Source: Strigamia acuminata
Lineage: Eukaryota; Arthropoda; Chilopoda; Geophilomorpha; Linotaeniidae
Assembly: GCA_949358305.1 (NCBI GenBank)
Contig: OX442315.1
Span: forward strand, 8,336,427 to 8,396,426
Direction: 5' to 3'
DNA length: 60,000 bases
The notes below the pieces were generated by a model, which was given only the letters and a program-made list of their open reading frames with translations, searched no databases and had not been told where the DNA came from. How positions within the stretch are numbered: position 1 is the first letter of the stretch; every line of letters begins with the position of its first letter. Shown here one piece after another: positions 32,563-43,753 of this stretch. The translations under genes were made by a program, and so were the position numbers.

Positions 32563-35500
32563 ATGAAGAAGAAGGGGTTTAACAAAGGGTTCGATAAGCC
32601 GCCACCAGTCAAAGAAATGGGTAGTGACATAGCTAACGCCCAAATTCAAGACAGGGCCAACAACGCTTTGCAGGTAATTACCGCAAACGCTGAGGCTGAG
32701 GCGGAAGAACCGAACCTACTGCTTGAAGAATTACCTCAAGTAGTCGAAGACACAGAAGAATTTCGTGTTTTCATGTGCAACGTGGCGGTCGAATACACCA
32801 ACCGCCTATGCATGTTGCCCATGACAATAGAACGTGAAAAAATTATGGGACTACTAGACTCGGGAGCAGATCGCTCGTTCGTTTCCGAAGACATAGTAGC
32901 ATCATTGGGTCTCACCGATAAGATAAAAGGCGTTAATAAAAATATACGTCTAAAAACCGCCAACGGAATGGCGCGTCCAAAAGGAGTTATATTATTGACC
33001 ATGGAGTGGCTCGGAGGGGTAGAACAGCACCCTTTCCTGGTCCTGCCCACATGCGACAGAATTTTTCTGTTGGGCTTAGACCTCATGGCGTCAATGGAAA
33101 TACAACCAAATCCAATAACGAAATCTTGGAATTATATCAGAAATGATAAGGAAAGACCCGCAATTGTCGTGCCACCAGCTCTTGTAAAAGAAGCGGCCGA
33201 CAAGACACAGTGGGAGAAAGGCCTAAAGAAATTCGTTCAAGACTACGATTTTAAAGCATTCGTAACAGAATTGCAACGGGACAATGTAGTGGAAACACTT
33301 GTCGCCGACGCCGCTTTAGAATTAAACGAAGCGGCAGCCCTACGAAGGGTCCTACTTAAATATGAGGGGATCCTGTCGAAAAAACCGGGCCGAACGAATA
33401 GGGCTATTCACGAAATTAAATTGACGGATAATAAACCTATACGAGTTGCGTATAAGGGAATGAACCCGCAAAAACGTGAAATAGTGCAAAAAATGTGCCA
33501 AGAAATGCTAGACAGTGGCATTGTCTCCGAGGCCCAGGGAGAATACGCGACGCGAGTTGTGCTCGTGATGCGCCCGGGCTCGGACCCACGCCTATGCATT
33601 GATTACCGCCCATTAAACGCGGTGACAGAGATAGATCCCATACAGATGCCGTCTATCGAATCCATTTTGAGAGAGCTTAGCCCCTTTTCTTGGGTTACGA
33701 CGATGGATCTGTCGAAGGGGTACTGGCAAGTTGAGATGAGGCCAGAGGATAAGATAAAAACAGCATTTTACTCGCCAATTGGACGGTTGATGTTCAACGT
33801 CATGCCATTTGGTTTAGTGAATGCTCCCAGTACCTTTCAGAGGCTAATCGAAAGCGTATTGGGTGATATCCTGCATCAGTTTGTATGGGCATACCTAGAT
33901 GACATAGTTATTGCCTCTAAAACATTCGAAGAGCACATTGAGCACATCGACCAAGTGCTCACCCGGCTGGCAAAAGCTGGGTTACACGTGCATCCGGGCA
34001 AGAGCAAGTTCTGTCGAAAGGAGCTTGCCTTCCTGGGTTATCGCATTGGAGTCAATGGTTTAGCTATTGGCCCCGAAAAAATCGATGCGATTAATCGTTT
34101 CCCACCACCCGAGGACGTTAAAGGTGTCCAACGGTTTATGGGAATGATAAACTTCTTCGGCAGGTTGCTACCGGGTCTAGCTGAAGTGGCAGCCCCAGTT
34201 ACCGACCTCCTGAAGAATGAAAACGAATTTGTATGGTCAAATGAGTGCAACATCGCATTTAATGCAATAAAGAGGATGCTGACGGAAGTCGGCGTAATGC
34301 CTCTACCCGACTTAAACCGGCCGTTCATATTACACACGGACGCCAGCAGAGTTGGGTTAGGAGCGGCGTTGCTCCAAACACACGTGCGCGACGGAGTCGA
34401 ACAAGACCTGCCGTGCATGTTTATAAGTCGCAAACTCCAAGGCGCTGAAAAGAATTACAATGCCACCGAGTTGGAGTGTTTGGCCGTTGTGTGGGCCATA
34501 AGGAAATTCAGAGATTATCTCGAATATACCAAATTTGTGGTCCACACAGATCATCAAGCGTTACAATGGCTGATGAAATTAAAGGAACCAGCCGGTCGAC
34601 TAGCCAGATGGCAGTTAGAACTGATGGCATGCGACTTGACCATTCAATACAAGCCCGGCAAATATAACGTCGTGGCTGACGCTCTGTCACGGGCACCAGT
34701 GTCAGATCCAATCGACGCTGACGATGATGGCGAGGATGACTCCCGCATCATTTATTGCCCTACGAGTTGTCACCGTTGGGATTTAAGGAAGATGAATGAA
34801 ATTCCCACCGCGTCTCCGGCAGACGTAAAATTCTGTGGATTCTGGACGCGGTTATACCAACCAGCTGCTGACAATTACCCAAATGCAAGGAAGGAATTTA
34901 AGCTAGAGCGGAGAATAAATGACCCGCTTCTAAGCGCCTTCCACGCTCATGTCGGCGAGCAGATGCAAAGCAGTCCCCCGACAAGGGAGGAAATAATTGT
35001 GCAACAAAAATTAGACAAGAAATGTCAGGACAGAGCTAGATTCGTACTGACAGGAAAATATCCGCCCAATCTAACCAGAAGGCAGAAGCGTCGTTATGCA
35101 CACGAATCCATAGATTACCTATTGGATGACGGCCTGTTGGTAAAGCATCACCCAAATCACCAAGATGACTTGAGTGAATCGGACACCGCAGTAAAGGTAG
35201 TAATACCTGCTTCCTTAATCGGTCGCGTGCTGTGGTTGTTACACGGGCACCCGCTTGCGAGCCATGCGGGAGTAAGCAGAACACTCTATCGTGCTACACA
35301 GCTTTTTCACTGGACAGGGATGAAAAAAGATATTGCTCTTTTTGTCCACCAATGTCAGCGATGTCAAGCGTGCAAGCCGAGGAGTAAATCACCATTCGAA
35401 ACTATCTTCTTAGGGCCTTACGCGCCTTTTGATTGTTTAAGTGTCGATGTGATGGGCCCAAAACCCGTTACGGGAAATAAAAATGCGTACATTATCGTAA

Positions 35501-36633
35501 TAATGGACGTGGCAACTCGTTGGCCCGAGTTGTACGCCGTCGCTAGACCTTCAGCAGAGAAAATCGTTGAATGTATCTACGACGTGGCGTTACGTTACGG
35601 ATTTCCACGTAAAATAATATCCGATAACGGACCCCAATTTATCTCGAAAATTTGGGGTAAGTTTTGTGAGAAATTCGGGATTGTGGCGTCACATACTTCG
35701 ACCTACAATCCCAGAACAAATCCCGTTGAGCGACTCAACAGGGACATTAAATATGCACTAAGCATATTCACTGACATCCACAATAGGTGGGATGAATACT
35801 TGAGGGAGATCGCGTTCAGCATACGAACAACAGTCTCGAGGACGAGAGATTTTTCTCCGGCCTACCTCAACTTCGCCCGAGAGCTACGAGTGCCTTGGGA
35901 CCCACGAGTGGCAGAGTCGGTAAATGTGGTGGACCCAGAGAAACCACATGAGTATGTGTATAAATTGGAGCAAACAATTTCGAGCACATACAAACATATG
36001 ATGGCGCACATTTTTAACATGCGCGACCGCATTTTACAAGATAAAAGCGGTGGAAAATTTGTGAATTTCGAGAACAATGATTTAGTGTGGAAGGACACAC
36101 ACATCCTCTCAAATGCAGCGAGAGGAATCACCGCCAGCTTGGCCGACAAGAGAGATGGTCCGTATGTGATCATCGGCAAGCATGGCGGTAACGCGTATAA
36201 ATTACGCAAGCTCGAGGACAACACCGAGCATAAGTCGATACAAGTACGAGAGTTAACTCCGTACATTCCGGAATTCCCGCAAGAAATGTGGGCCAAAGGC
36301 CAAGTCAAGTCTAAAACTGACGGCCAAATCGTCGATATGTTCGCTGGCGAGTCGGAAAAAGCACCGCCAAGTGACAACGAGGAGTATTTCGACGCCCCTT
36401 CACCTCCGGTAAACGAGATAGTTGAATCCGTTCCGGATCCAATTTTGGTCGGGGGGGAAACAGGAGAAACTCCTGAAACAAACACAAAAAACACGGATAA
36501 AAAAGAAAACAATAATGAGGAGGTACAGACACAAAAAACAACAAAAAATATCGTACCTGCCTCGATCCGTAACCTGCGACCAAAAAGAGATAATCCGTTC
36601 ATAAAAGGCGGAAAGGTCGTAGGAAAGAAGTAA
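32563..36633 (+). CDS. pol: Element C pol: protease, reverse transcriptase, RNase H, integrase
   Basis: 1356 codons from the first ATG; as a frameshift product it extends upstream to about 32513. Protease D-S-G-A at residue 99; reverse transcriptase with L-C-I-D-Y-R and Y-L-D-D at 444-447; RNase H with H-T-D-A-S at 591; integrase with HHCC (about 891-935), D-V-M-G-P near 960, I-S-D-N-G-P-Q-F near 1019 and N-P-V-E-R near 1054; then a G-P-Y module and an acidic tail. No chromodomain is evident. All catalytic motifs are intact. Closely related in order and length to B pol, but diverged. Confidence 0.96.
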   Translation: MKKKGFNKGFDKPPPVKEMGSDIANAQIQDRANNALQVITANAEAEAEEPNLLLEELPQVVEDTEEFRVFMCNVAVEYTNRLCMLPMTIEREKIMGLLDSGADRSFVSEDIVASLGLTDKIKGVNKNIRLKTANGMARPKGVILLTMEWLGGVEQHPFLVLPTCDRIFLLGLDLMASMEIQPNPITKSWNYIRNDKERPAIVVPPALVKEAADKTQWEKGLKKFVQDYDFKAFVTELQRDNVVETLVADAALELNEAAALRRVLLKYEGILSKKPGRTNRAIHEIKLTDNKPIRVAYKGMNPQKREIVQKMCQEMLDSGIVSEAQGEYATRVVLVMRPGSDPRLCIDYRPLNAVTEIDPIQMPSIESILRELSPFSWVTTMDLSKGYWQVEMRPEDKIKTAFYSPIGRLMFNVMPFGLVNAPSTFQRLIESVLGDILHQFVWAYLDDIVIASKTFEEHIEHIDQVLTRLAKAGLHVHPGKSKFCRKELAFLGYRIGVNGLAIGPEKIDAINRFPPPEDVKGVQRFMGMINFFGRLLPGLAEVAAPVTDLLKNENEFVWSNECNIAFNAIKRMLTEVGVMPLPDLNRPFILHTDASRVGLGAALLQTHVRDGVEQDLPCMFISRKLQGAEKNYNATELECLAVVWAIRKFRDYLEYTKFVVHTDHQALQWLMKLKEPAGRLARWQLELMACDLTIQYKPGKYNVVADALSRAPVSDPIDADDDGEDDSRIIYCPTSCHRWDLRKMNEIPTASPADVKFCGFWTRLYQPAADNYPNARKEFKLERRINDPLLSAFHAHVGEQMQSSPPTREEIIVQQKLDKKCQDRARFVLTGKYPPNLTRRQKRRYAHESIDYLLDDGLLVKHHPNHQDDLSESDTAVKVVIPASLIGRVLWLLHGHPLASHAGVSRTLYRATQLFHWTGMKKDIALFVHQCQRCQACKPRSKSPFETIFLGPYAPFDCLSVDVMGPKPVTGNKNAYIIVIMDVATRWPELYAVARPSAEKIVECIYDVALRYGFPRKIISDNGPQFISKIWGKFCEKFGIVASHTSTYNPRTNPVERLNRDIKYALSIFTDIHNRWDEYLREIAFSIRTTVSRTRDFSPAYLNFARELRVPWDPRVAESVNVVDPEKPHEYVYKLEQTISSTYKHMMAHIFNMRDRILQDKSGGKFVNFENNDLVWKDTHILSNAARGITASLADKRDGPYVIIGKHGGNAYKLRKLEDNTEHKSIQVRELTPYIPEFPQEMWAKGQVKSKTDGQIVDMFAGESEKAPPSDNEEYFDAPSPPVNEIVESVPDPILVGGETGETPETNTKNTDKKENNNEEVQTQKTTKNIVPASIRNLRPKRDNPFIKGGKVVGKK

Positions 36634-36784
36634 AATAAATTACGAGTCGATGGCGGCACTAAAAATAAATTCTAATCGACCGATAGTGCAAGCCATCACG
36701 TTGCGAGACTCGAAGAAAATTCCGCTAAGTCCAACAAAGCGGATATCGGTCGAATTCACGTCACAAGATGGCGTGGAAGCGCGG

Positions 36785-36899
36785 GACCCGTAGCAAAATT
36801 ATCGGCACGGGTCGGATACCGCGTGCAAAAGACCCCGTAGCAGCAATCGCGCACGGGAGTGAGAACAAAGGAGACCCGTAGCGTAACATGCGCACGGGT
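36785..36899 (+). other. Three repeated ACCCGT/ACGGGT hairpins in the C spacer
   Basis: Three stems of nearly the same sequence at 41-48 nt spacing: GACCCGT 36785-36791 with ACGGGTC 36807-36813; CCCGT 36834-36838 with ACGGG 36853-36857; ACCCGT 36874-36879 with ACGGGT 36894-36899. Each loop is 14-15 nt, starts AGC and ends GC. They lie in the pol-ORF3 spacer, before the ORF3 leader exon. Confidence 0.75.
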
Positions 36900-37121
36900 A
36901 GGTGCGCACTAGTCTCAAACACCCGGGTTCTGGAGTATATTACCCAGAATCCATCGCGATTACCTCGTGTTCACACGAACTTCCGCTTTTCACAGCTGAT
37001 CGCTGCATTCGTGCGTGATCCTCGTTTTTAACGTTTTACCGAGTTTTTCACCGAGTTTTTTGAGATAGTTTTATCATCCTTTTTTCAATCGTGATTGAGC
37101 TTTTTGTGCGCGCTCCTCGCC

Positions 37122-40100
37122 ATGGACGAGGAAGAGAACGACGTGCTGGCCATAGAGCACGAGGACGAGGAAAACTGGGACCGCGATGTAAACCAAGTCC
37201 ATCCCGATCAGGTAGAAGTCGGCATCGGCACATGAGAACTAGTTCCGTGCTGCTGAAGAAGAAATTTTGTTGACTAATACCTGACATGAGTGCTTTGCAC
37301 TCACAATAGCATATAATTAATTATTAACCGCGATCGCTCACACGATCGTATTTTTTTCCTTGTTAATTTGTTTTCGAGGTGCGAGCACAGACTTCACGTC
37401 GCCTCGCGTCTCGAAAATTCCTCATGACTTGAGTCACGAGCGAGACAATGGGCTCGAGCCATAAATAATTTTATGACAAGGGGAGAATATTCTGTAAAAG
37501 AATATTTTTCTCCACAAGTAATTTGACGCATCGAATTGATGCAACTTAACATTCGTACGATGAATTTTTCGGTGTGTTGGATAAATTTAATTTGACTTTA
37601 ACTTTTTTAAAGATTAGACAAAATCCGACTTCGGAATAATTCTTTATTAGATTTATTTATTTAATAAAATTTCGACAAGCACATTTATTGTGCAATTTTA
37701 GTAATGATTTACACCCGACGAATTCTTTTTACGAATGACTGATAATTATTAATTTAATTATTAGTAATGTTCTAATTAACGTTAGAATTAATTTAAAGTA
37801 AAATCTGATGATAAAAATCCGGATTAAAGGCTCGATTCCGTCTCGCTGTGCGTTTTGGACATGAGACAGATTTTTCACGTGATGACTTCTCTTTTTCTAT
37901 CCGACGAGGGACAATTCGTCCTACGTTTGCACCGATAGACAGGAATCGGTCTCGACGGACGGCTGCACGTATCGGCAACGTCCCTCGAAACCAACCATTT
38001 ATCTACGTATTTAAATATTAACTTTTTATTAATTGTTTATTTCTCCATCCTTCCAGATGGCACTACGTAAAACATGGGGACCATTAGACCCCGCTTGCAT
38101 CACTCGTGGCGGGATATTTCGAGGCGCGCTGCCCGATTTCTACCGACGATGTTTCGGCGAAGACGCCGACCCTTGGCGCCTGCGAATACTACATTCCCGA
38201 TGCATCGCCCGACGTTGGGTACGAGACTGCACGCTCCTGGATACGTTCCCGGAGGGAATGCGCGAAGGCATCGCCACAGAGTTAGCTCGTGACGATGACC
38301 CGAAATCGCCGATTTTCCACCCCGGATTGTCAAGTCAGTACACTGGCAACCCGGCGGAGGAACACGTGCTGCATGCGTGGCGAGCAGCCGAGACAGAAGA
38401 GGCCCGTGAGGCCATCTACCAGCATTATAGACAACAGCTGGTGGATACCGCTACGGCAGTGGCCGAGCGCATCCTCCAAAACGAGGGGATGACCGCGGAT
38501 GATATTCATCTGTGGTTTGAGAGGCTGCGATTGGGAGAGAGTACGCCCCAGTGGAGACCTCGGATGGGAATTTTGACGTCCCAAGCCGAGATGTGGCAGC
38601 TCCACTACCTGGGGATTTTGGGGCCCAAGAGCAGCTACCCGCGGAAGCGCAAGCGCTCCAAAGGCGCCGGGGACAGCCAGTCGCGTTCCCCAGCGACAAC
38701 CAAGAAGCAGCGTGTCGCTCAAAACACGACTGAAGGCAACGAAGCTGGGCCATCCACTAGTACGGTGCGTGACCCTTCGCAGTATTCCCGACCGCGAATT
38801 TTCATAAACCGTCAGATTAAAGACGGTAAGGAGTGCAAGGAGGTTTGGATGTCTGGTGACGAAGAGCGAGTCTCTCGTCCCAGCACTTCTAGACGTCCGC
38901 TGACTCATCGCGAGCAGCGGAAAAAAGATCGCAAAGAGCGATACTTCGCGAGGTGCGAAGCTCGGGGCCGTCCCATCCCCGAACCCGCCTACGCCTCCAA
39001 GAGAGCGGGTCGACGAGGTGGTAGCCAGTCAGGTGAGCGAAACGTCCCAGCGGCAGATACGCGGGACCTTCGCGAGATTCTGACTCAGATGAAGCGGACG
39101 AAACTGACACGTTTCGATCCCGCGATGAAACACGCCAGGAAGATGGGTGTTGTCACCGACGGGAAGGTGACCCCACACGAGGTGGCAAGGTGGCTCGCAG
39201 ACTACATTAATTCGCGACCACGACCCGATGGCATGCCAACCGCCATCGTGCAGCCTTCAGGCTCCGGACAACATCTCCCGGCGCCCCAAGTCGCAATGAC
39301 TGGGGTGCAGACGACGGAGACGCCACCACCGCCGACGCAGCCAACACCACCGCTGCCGACGCCAACGCTGCCGACCAAGACGCAGCCGCCTCCGAACCTG
39401 CCGCCGCCGTCGTTGTTAAATTCGAGCGATCCGCCGGATTTGCACACCGACCGCTCAGTCCCTCTCCCCGTTGGACAGAGCATTGCGCAGGAATGTCAAG
39501 CCAATTTGACCGGCATTTACAGGCCGAGCCAACCCCGATCCGGTTCCTCGGCCCTGTTTTTCGAGAGGCGAGACGAAGAAGCGCGACTCGCGAGAGAAGC
39601 CGCCAATCCGACTATCTCCGAGCTCTCAGCGTTTCGCTTCGTGATGGAAGACCCAAGAGTCTCCGCGCCCGCCTTGCGAGGTGTGGATCAGGCCCAGCGA
39701 TATTTCATCGAATGGGCAACGGCGATGATGAGTAAGCTCTCGTGTGCCTTCACTGCGGATTCGGAGCGATCGAATCCAGTGAATCGTCGCAGCCTACAGC
39801 TATCATTGACCAAGGTCATGATGCAGCTGCTAACCCCAGCACTCTTCGGAGAAGGGCGTCAGGCGATGGCCGCATGGTCTGTCGTGGACAGAGAGGGTGT
39901 ACAGGTTCCCCGTGCACTCCTCGCAGAGTGGAGCTCCATTCTGCCCGACCCTGTGTTGACTCGGTACGAGCTAACCAGGGATGTGGTAAACCCCGAATTT
40001 GAGGGGTACAAGTTGCGAAGCACGGCGTTTCGTTATACCTCCGCCACCTGGACAGCGGCGCCTACCCAACAACTGCGCGCCTTGACCATCCAGACGGAAG

Positions 40101-40822
40101 AATCGGCAGAGGATGTAGAAATGGTGATCTCGCCGACGAGCGGAGTTCCGATTCCGCCACCGATGCCTGCGGAGATATCCCCGCAAGGACCCGCCCTGTT
40201 CGAAGTGGCGGGTAAACCAAAGCGCTTGCTGTGCCGAACGCCACCCGTCAGGTCCGTCGAGCAAACGAAGCCGACACCGCCCGGGACCTCACCGGCCCGA
40301 GCGGCGACAACGACGCAAGCCGCTATTCCCGCGGCCACCCAGAAGCCGAAGCCGGCACCGCCTCCGCCAGACTATTACGGGCGAATCATCGAAGAGTTTC
40401 CCCATCTCTCGATGACGACGGCGACCAGGAGGTTTATCCTCGCGCAGCGGGATAAAGGCAAATCAGTCTTCATCTGGCTTCACAACCAGATCCGGAAGAC
40501 TAGAGACCTCATCTTCCACCAGAGGTTGCTGAGAGCCCACCGTGTGCCAGTGACGCCAGCGGAAGCCAATGCCATCCGGCATACGAACACCGGCTTCTCC
40601 GCCTACATCCCGAGCGTTTGGTTACACGAGAGGACGCGTGCCCCGCATGAGCCAGTTGACGGCCATGCATTATGCTTCATTACGGAGCATGAGGACCCCC
40701 GAGATCGGTCCTCGGCGTTAGTAGGCGATCTACCCGCGCCACCCGGCACTCAACCGCCTGTCCCTGGAGTGAGTTACGCCCAGGTGACGGACTCAGTGTC
40801 GGGTCCCCCAGGAAAGAAGTGA
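37122..40822 (+). CDS. Element C ORF3, spliced; unknown function
   Basis: The leader exon 37122-37211 (30 codons, M-D-E-E-E start, strongly acidic, same length as in B) is joined in phase 0 to the main exon 38057-40822 (922 codons with stop), about 951 residues. The main exon itself starts with ATG right after the acceptor. Motifs parallel A and B: I-F-R-G-A-L-P-D; Q-A-E-M-W-Q-L-H-Y-L-G; basic R/K region; proline/threonine-rich linker (about 39310-39420); a helical middle domain; a C-terminal domain with F-P-H-L, F-I-W-L-H-N-Q-I-R, R-L-L-R-A-H and V-W-L-H. No signal peptide or transmembrane helix. It sits where env would be in a retrovirus, but is not env. Function unknown. Confidence 0.85.
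37212..38056 (+). other. Intron between leader exon and ORF3, element C
   Basis: Donor GATCAG|GTAGAA, acceptor TTTCTCCATCCTTCCAG|ATG, 845 bp, phase 0. AT-rich, no ORF of note. Confidence 0.65.
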
Positions 40823-40847
40823 TCGCTCAGCCCCACGGTCTGAGCTC

Positions 40848-40858
40848 GGAGGGGGAAG
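40848..40858 (+). promoter_or_regulatory. Polypurine tract of element C
   Basis: GGAGGGGGAAG directly before the TG of the 3' LTR. Confidence 0.85.
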
Positions 40859-41875
40859 TGTTGTGACCCGACTGGACCGGGGTCAACGAAGAGTTTCTCT
40901 CGTGACCTCGTTTCGGGTGTAAGGGGAGCCGCAAGCGCGTCTCCCTTCCCTCAGTGCATTGACATCTAGTCAATGGACAGGCGTCTGCCCTGAGGGAGTG
41001 GGGATGGCTCGTCCACCCCACCATTGGGTGATTCCGGTCACCTGTCAACCCCGCTTTGTGCAAAGGAATGTGCCTTGCACTGAGCGGGCAGAACCAACAC
41101 AACCATCAAACGAGAAACACACGTAAAACCCGTCGTCCTACAAGATCAGGCCCAAGTAAATATACTGGGATTGACCAAGGACAAAGGACAATTTACCGTG
41201 AGTACGTTTGGTCAGTGTCAAACTCCGCAGAGTAACCTGCGAGATAAGATTACCACACTATTTTAGCACACCAGCTAGAAATAGTAAAAACCACTCCAGT
41301 TTAGCGAGTTGTGCAGACAAACGGTCGCACAAGCCTAAACTGCAGTAAAACCACGACGAGCGTTCCCGCCGCTGTGTGACCGCCGGGAGCCAGAAGAGTC
41401 CGCCGCTGTGTGATCGCCGGACACCACACAAAAACCTAGACAACAGCCCGAAGTAAGCCTTTTAACTAAGCATTCACTCGCGCCCGACCAGCGTGAGCCC
41501 GAAGGACCAGCCAGAGACGAGCCGAGGACGCCATATTGCCACGCCGGCCCAAGACGACATCGCGTTGCCACAACGACGACGCCATCTTGGACGCGAACGA
41601 AACAACAGACGACCTCGCCGGTTCCAGCCAGCTTTCATCATACCTTTACCTTTCCATTTCCCTTCACCCATTCCGATTTACCTTTTACCTACCTTTCATA
41701 TATATATATAAGATATATCTGTACATTGTCCCACAGAATAAATCTATATTATATTTTACCTTTTATATCTGTGTAATCATTTCTTTGGGTAAACCGCTTG
41801 AGACAAAGCGGTAGTGAGTTAGTCGAATTAAGTAATCAACCCACGAGTTAGCGACGGTTAGAGTTGAGCGCGACA
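40859..41875 (+). repeat. 3' LTR of element C
   Basis: 1017 bp, the same as the 5' LTR except A at 41850. It is followed by target duplication ATCT and the resumed B gag sequence. Confidence 0.97.
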
Positions 41876-43753
41876 ATCTGTTGTTTGATGAGTCCATTTA
41901 TCAGAAGTAAATTCACTTATTTTTTGCAAAATAATTTTATCCCTTCTGCTTTTTCGCTGTTGTTGAGCATTTTGCCTCAACAACTGGTCAATCTCATCTT
42001 TCGTGTAGAAATCGGGTCTTTGAGTTCTACTACGTGTTCTGTGACGAGATCGCCCTCTCACACTGGGGCGTGAGGAATCTGTATCAGACGCAGATTCATG
42101 ATTCGGATTTGGCGGCGGATCAGGGTCCGGAGGATCGTCGCCATCTGGCGGACGACGGTCTCCATTTGGTGGTCCCCTTCCATTTCGGTTGCCATTCGAA
42201 TTGTGGTCACGTGAGTGGCCACCTCCATGTCCATCTGAACTATCTCCACCTGGTGGGTCACCACCTGGTGGATTTCCACGGTATCTCGGCCCATCACGGA
42301 TGTCGTTATGACAATCGCGTTTTGGTGAGCCTTCTCGCGGATTATCGTGTGACCGTCCACGATCGTGTGGTTTCTCACGTTCTTTATTTTTTCTCTCTAG
42401 CAATCCGATTAATCGGTCACTATTGCTAAAGAATCGATCCGAATTTTGCGGAACGTTTGGGGAATGATATTCGGTCGGGTCTGGTTGTCGCTTTCGCTTT
42501 TTGCGACTGTGATGACTATTACGGCTTCCACGACTACTGCGTGAGTCATCACTGTCAGTCCAACTTGATTGTCGACTGACTTTTGGTTTAGCTGATGTTA
42601 AATCAATCAACTCAGGTGATTTGGAAGCACCTTTTTGCAAAACTGGGGCTGGCTTTGCAAAATTATCTTCGCCACAAACGTCTTGTACTTTTTGTATGAC
42701 TACTGCAAAGTTTTCTTGTACCGTCAATAGATCTGCGCGAAGAATTTCGTTTTCACGAGCTTGCGCAGCTAAGTCGGCACGTAATAACTGTTCTGCAGTA
42801 CTTTGACTTTTGGCGGCTTGACCAGCATCAATTACTGACTGCTGTCGAGCGAGAAATACTTCATTTTCTCGTTGTGCTAATCTCTTAGCTCTTGCTGCTT
42901 GTTCTGCAGCATAATTCTCGTAATTTCGAGAAGTGGAGGGAATTTCTTCCCTCGCTCGAACTGGGGCGGTTAGTTCGGCAGTCATTAAATTCGTGTTGGC
43001 TTCTCGCAAATTTGCGTTGGCCAATCTCAAATTTTCATTAGCAATTTCTAAATCTTTTTGTGCTTGATTTAGTTGCTCGAGCCTTTGTTGTTGCTCTTCG
43101 TCAGTAATTAGCCAGGAAGCTTTTTCCTGCTCTAATTGTAACAACTTAACATGGTCATTCGCACGTTGTTGTTTTAGTTCGGCATTTTGCTGATGCATTT
43201 CTGCACGCATTCGCTCGAACTCTGCTTGCAAGCTTGTTCTGACGATTTCAACGTCTTTTTGGCTTTGTTTGCGAACCATAGCTTTGTGGATTTGTTCCAC
43301 AGTCATTTCGCTAGTGACTTTTACTCCCTCGAGCCTAGCTTGCTCACGGAGTGCGTCCATCATGGTAACACGCACGGGAGAATGAGAAACTTCCATATTG
43401 GAGTTCTCAGAATCTTGTTGTGCTGCACCTTGAACCGGTGATGAATTCAGCGAGTGCTCCGCACTTGATGATTGAATTCGTAAATTCAAATCATCGTTTT
43501 GCGACTTGGAACGGCCACTTCCAGTTGGATTGTTTAAGTCCAACTGGCCGCTTGGCGGGGATGGCTGTTGTCGCTCCAACGCTTGCGTGAATTCATTCAC
43601 GATTAACTGTGCCGAGTTACAGTTAGCTGTTTGATCCATAGTTTCAAACAGTTCTTGTGACTCAGTCACTTCTTGATCCACGACTGGTAGATCGATGGCC
43701 ACTCGTCTCTTCGCTGGTCTGCCTCTCGGTCTCTTTTCGCCTGGAGTCGCCAT
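41876..43753 (-). CDS. gag: Element B gag, 5' portion (AT-hook and coiled coil)
   Basis: 626 codons from the ATG at 43753 to the target-site duplication. The apparent stop at 41858 belongs to the inserted LTR. The first 20 residues contain an AT-hook-like core R-G-R-P flanked by basic residues. Residues of about 170-270 form a long Q/E/L/N-rich coiled coil. The rest is S/R-, G/N- and P/D-rich low complexity. The capsid and zinc knuckle lie beyond element C at 28362-27217. The N-terminal extension is much longer than usual in gypsy Gag. Confidence 0.88.

Larger units (their letters stand above)
28367..41875 (+). mobile_element. Element C: complete Ty3/gypsy-like retrotransposon nested in B gag
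   Basis: 13,509 bp flanked by the 4-bp duplication ATCT (28363-28366, 41876-41879). Order: 5' LTR, tRNA-Pro-type primer site, gag, -1 frameshift signal, pol, structured spacer, leader exon, intron, ORF3, polypurine tract, 3' LTR. The LTRs are both 1017 bp and appear identical apart from G at 29358 versus A at 41850. All three coding regions are open, so the copy may be active or recently active. Confidence 0.97.
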
